A stretch of 9,245 bases of DNA from Prevotellaceae bacterium (GTDB lineage: Bacteria > Bacteroidota > Bacteroidia > Bacteroidales > Bacteroidaceae): assembly GCA_021204545.1 (NCBI GenBank), contig JAJPZF010000022.1, positions 1-9,245 on the forward strand. The letters are read 5' to 3'. Positions 7,688 through 9,245 of this stretch are shown one piece after another. The notes under the pieces are model-generated. The model worked only from the letters and a program-made list of their open reading frames with translations. It had not been told where the DNA came from and did not search any database. The stretch's first letter is position 1. Each line of letters starts with the position of its first letter. Position numbers and translations under genes: made by a program.

Positions 7688-7724
7688 GGAGCCCCGTTCG
7701 GATTTCAGGTCCTTGCGGGGCTCC
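7688..7724 (-). terminator. Intrinsic terminator of the three-gene minus-strand unit
   Basis: Perfect 9-bp inverted repeat GGAGCCCCG (7688-7696) / CGGGGCTCC (7716-7724) with a 19-nt loop. It starts 27 bp after the stop at 7752. On the minus strand the stem is followed by TTCTTTC, a T-rich tail. It separates the small-gene unit from the promoter of the R-M pair. Confidence 0.75.
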
Positions 7725-7751
7725 GGGGAGGAGGGGTGTATGTGTGTCTCC

Positions 7752-8270
7752 TTAGTCGTCGTACGTGGGGCGCACGGGTCTTTCCCTGCGGTAGAACGCC
7801 CGCTTCAGATGCTCGAGGGCGGTGGCGGCGAGTGTGGCGTAGTTGGCCTGCTCCTGCGGGTTGGTTATGGCGAACCACTCGGAGATGGTGATGTTCACGA
7901 GGTACGAGTGGGCGTTCTCGCCCATCGAGGAGACGCCCGCGAGGTTGTAGTTGGAGGGCATCTGGAAGACCAGGACGAGCTTGCCGTCGTTGTCTATCTC
8001 GGTGTTTATCCTGTTGTTAGCGGTTGTCTCGTCCTCGTCGAGGTACTCCCCCAGAAGGGACTTCATCTGCGCGAAGTTGTTGGCCAGCGAGCGGCGTATC
8101 TGGTAGCTCTCCTCCTCGTCCTCCGAGGCCTGCATAAGCGAGGCAGCCACGTAGTTCTTCGTGCCGTCCGCCTCGCGGGCCTGCCCCGTCTTGTGGGCCA
8201 CCTGCATGACGTTGTAGAGCATCTCCCTCACCACGAGGGTTATGGTCACTTCCTTCTTCTTCTCTGACAT
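7752..8270 (-). CDS. Hypothetical protein A, paralogue of the upstream gene, tail PVRPTYDD
   Basis: A 172-residue protein I do not recognise. It has a charged N-terminus (MSEKKKEV), a short beta-like stretch TITLVV (9-14), a strongly acidic middle (SEDEEESY near 49-56, EYLDEDE near 75-81), a beta-like LVLVFQM (98-104), then NITISEWFAITN (126-137) and a helical C-terminus ending RRERPVRPTYDD. The neighbouring gene (8286-8741) has the same architecture: N-terminal TxTLxV, a central amphipathic helix, a VNxIT..W..xTN segment, and an almost identical tail. The two are therefore a tandem duplication that has diverged. There is no signal peptide or membrane segment. ATG at 8270 lies 15 nt after the stop of gene B, so the two are cotranscribed; only AAAGAGAT precedes it. 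Presence beside a polyvalent phage-type protein suggests a virion or packaging-related role, but this is inference. Confidence 0.85.
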   Translation of the reverse strand: MSEKKKEVTITLVVREMLYNVMQVAHKTGQAREADGTKNYVAASLMQASEDEEESYQIRRSLANNFAQMKSLLGEYLDEDETTANNRINTEIDNDGKLVLVFQMPSNYNLAGVSSMGENAHSYLVNITISEWFAITNPQEQANYATLAATALEHLKRAFYRRERPVRPTYDD

Positions 8271-8285
8271 ATCTCTTTCGTGTTC

Positions 8286-8741
8286 TTAGTCGTCGTACAC
8301 AGGGCGGACGGGCTTGCGCTTGAAGAGGAGCTTGCGCATCGCGTCCTCGAGGAAGCCCTGCGCCATGGTCGAGTACTGCTCCGCCTCCTGCTTGTTCGTG
8401 AAGACGCACCACTTGGCGGTGATGTTGTTCACGAAGTACGAGAAGAGTGCGTCCTCCACACTGCCCGTCAGCGCGGTGGAGTAGGCGTTGGAGACCTCCA
8501 GCGTGAGCGTGAAGGCAGTCCCGTCGTCCGTCTCCGCCGTTATGAGGCGCTTGGCCTCCTTGCAGAATGCCGCCTTCGTCTCGTCCCAGAAGCGCTGGAG
8601 CATCAGCGCGTCCTGGTCGGTTGTGGATATCCGGTCGTAGGAGTTCTCATCCCCGTCCATCTTCTGGCCGATGTAGCCCGTGGTGCGCTGTATCTCCTGA
8701 AGGACTGCGTCCTTGCTGACCGTAAGTGTGAGCGTGATCAT
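8286..8741 (-). CDS. Hypothetical protein B, paralogue of the downstream gene, tail PVRPVYDD
   Basis: A 151-residue protein of unknown function. It begins directly with MITLTLTVSKD (beta-like) and lacks the charged leader of protein A. It has a central helix (about 44-68), beta-like FTLTLEVS (77-84), FVNNITAKWCVFTN (103-116), and an amphipathic C-terminal helix ending FKRKPVRPVYDD. Alignment by eye with protein A holds across the whole length, strongest in the last 50 residues: W111/W132, TNKQEAEQYSTMA against TNPQEQANYATLA, and the shared tail. ATG at 8741 is supported by a purine-rich ribosome-binding sequence just upstream. It is the middle gene of the three-gene minus-strand unit, 30 bp after gene C and 15 bp before gene A. 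Confidence 0.85.
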   Translation of the reverse strand: MITLTLTVSKDAVLQEIQRTTGYIGQKMDGDENSYDRISTTDQDALMLQRFWDETKAAFCKEAKRLITAETDDGTAFTLTLEVSNAYSTALTGSVEDALFSYFVNNITAKWCVFTNKQEAEQYSTMAQGFLEDAMRKLLFKRKPVRPVYDD

Positions 8742-8753
8742 TCCCTTCCTCTT
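8742..8753 (-). promoter_or_regulatory. Ribosome binding site of gene B
   Basis: Minus strand reads AAGAGGAAGGGA immediately before ATG (8741-8739), with GAGG ending 6 nt from the start. It is the best Shine-Dalgarno-like sequence in the window; the other starts have little or none. It fixes the start of gene B at ATG 8741. Confidence 0.55.
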
Positions 8754-8761
8754 GCTTATGC

Positions 8762-8780
8762 GTGGGCAAAGTTAGCCCAC
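8762..8780 (-). promoter_or_regulatory. Inverted repeat holding a TAACTTTG element at the end of gene C
   Basis: GTGGGC (8762-8767) and GCCCAC (8775-8780) form a perfect 6-bp inverted repeat with a 7-nt loop. On the minus strand 8774-8767 reads TAACTTTG, the same -7 octamer as in the methyltransferase promoter, and its TAA is also the stop codon of gene C. No TTTG is found at the expected 19-21 nt upstream, so it is at best a weak internal promoter for genes B and A. It may instead be a small attenuating hairpin, or chance. Confidence 0.3.
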
Positions 8781-9134
8781 AACCTCCGCCTCCTCGGCAC
8801 TATCCGTTGACAAACTGCCCTCCCCCGCCCCGAACGAGAGCGAGAGGCGCGCAAGGCGGGAGAGCCTGCCGTCTCCCGCGGGGGCCTCCTGCACGTCTAT
8901 AGAGGAGGCCTGCAGGCGGGGGAAGGCGAAGGGCAGCATCTTCAGGTAGGTGTCAACCCTCTCCTTCGGAGTGAGGGTCTCAAGATCCTTTTGGAACAGC
9001 TGCCCCCCGAAGTAGCCGCACACGTCCGCCCTGAGGCTCAGCTGTGTGTACTTGCGGGCAGCCTCCCTCAGAGCCACGCCCTGTCCACGGGCGGCCTTCC
9101 TCTGCTCGTCAGCCTTTCTCTTTCTCCCATACAT
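8772..9134 (-). CDS. Small basic protein C, possibly related to terminase-adjacent proteins
   Basis: A 120-residue protein. Its N-terminal third is rich in Arg and Lys (MYGRKRKADEQRKAARG). A helical middle follows with LETLTPKERVDTYLKMLPFAFPRLQ (51-75), then a Gly/Ser/acidic, probably disordered C-terminus. The segment 'L-x-x-L-x-P-K-(E/D)-R-x-x-x-Y-x-K-x-L-x-(F/Y)-x-x-P-(R/K)-x-Q' is like small proteins often found next to the large terminase gene in Bacteroidota phages; I recall this pattern but cannot confirm it, so a small-terminase or DNA-binding role is tentative. It is the first in-window gene of the minus-strand unit, 30 bp before gene B. No Shine-Dalgarno sequence precedes ATG 9134. 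A short imperfect palindrome (9136-9151, CCGC...GCGG) lies just in front of the start. Confidence 0.75.
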   Translation of the reverse strand: MYGRKRKADEQRKAARGQGVALREAARKYTQLSLRADVCGYFGGQLFQKDLETLTPKERVDTYLKMLPFAFPRLQASSIDVQEAPAGDGRLSRLARLSLSFGAGEGSLSTDSAEEAEVVG

Positions 9135-9165
9135 ACCGCGAATATATGCGGAAGGAAGGACTTCG

Positions 9166-9187
9166 AGGGGTGGTTGCCGCCCCTTTT
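9166..9187 (+). other. Short hairpin followed by T-run in the leader of gene C
   Basis: AGGGGTGG (9166-9173) and CCGCCCCT (9177-9184) pair over 8 bp with one G-U pair and a TTG loop on the plus strand, followed by TTT. This has the form of a plus-strand terminator, but no plus-strand gene ends nearby. On the minus strand one pair becomes a C-A mismatch, so there it would be a weaker leader hairpin 32 nt before the start of gene C. Confidence 0.3.
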
Positions 9188-9192
9188 GGAAA

Positions 9193-9240
9193 ATAGTAAA
9201 CGGATGGTGCCGCCGGGGCTTCGTGATAGTAAACGGATGG
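9193..9240. repeat. Two copies of a 15-bp direct repeat upstream of gene C
   Basis: ATAGTAAACGGATGG occurs at 9193-9207 and again at 9226-9240, identical, with an 18-bp spacer (33-bp period, about three helical turns). They lie 58-106 bp upstream of the start of gene C. The array may continue beyond the right edge. Likely readings are operator sites or iterons; two copies are not enough to call a CRISPR array. Confidence 0.6.
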
Positions 9241-9245
9241 GGGGG

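Noticed and set aside
8883..8910. Perfect 8-bp hairpin GGCCTCCT...AGGAGGCC
   Set aside because: Lies inside the coding sequence of gene C without a T-run; likely a by-product of GC-rich codons.
9193..9240. CRISPR array
   Set aside because: Only two 15-bp repeats with an 18-bp spacer and no cas genes; too short for CRISPR.

Overview
The window looks like the structural or accessory part of a tailed phage or prophage (less likely a conjugative element) of a GC-rich Bacteroidota host. The host signal is the promoter in front of the methyltransferase gene, which matches the Bacteroidota vegetative layout exactly (TTTG, 19-nt spacer, TAnnTTTG). Most starts also lack a strong Shine-Dalgarno sequence. 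The phage signal is the giant multi-domain ORF, built like the 'large polyvalent proteins' of phages and conjugative elements, together with small paralogous genes of unknown function.

Layout. Positions 1-5963 (+) hold one giant ORF, open at the left edge, with at least 1,986 codons in the window. It runs from MORN-type repeats, through a BECR-nuclease-like (LPD3-type) region, a disordered linker, a zincin-like HExxxH metallopeptidase region and long helical regions, to an LPD38-like C-terminal part with one hydrophobic segment. Positions 5964-6065 form a convergent gap with a GC-rich hairpin. Positions 6066-7594 (-) hold a type II restriction-modification pair: a complete C5-cytosine methyltransferase followed by an overlapping frame that is probably the cognate endonuclease. 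Positions 7595-7751 hold the promoter of that pair and the terminator of the next operon. Positions 7752-9134 (-) hold three small genes. Two are clearly paralogous and share the C-terminal tail PVRPxYDD. The third, upstream, weakly resembles small proteins found near terminase genes in Bacteroidota phages. The right edge holds two copies of a 15-bp direct repeat.

How it fits together (inference). The small minus-strand genes form one transcription unit that ends at the hairpin at 7688-7724. The R-M pair has its own promoter and its own downstream hairpin, so it looks like an independently expressed cargo module ('moron'). The giant protein is probably virion-associated and delivered with the DNA, which is the role proposed for polyvalent proteins. 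Its nuclease-like and peptidase-like parts would then act in the recipient cell. Points most worth attention: the endonuclease frame has no canonical start codon where its N-terminus should be; the giant protein combines MORN repeats with polyvalent domains; and the tail-sharing paralogue pair is unidentified.
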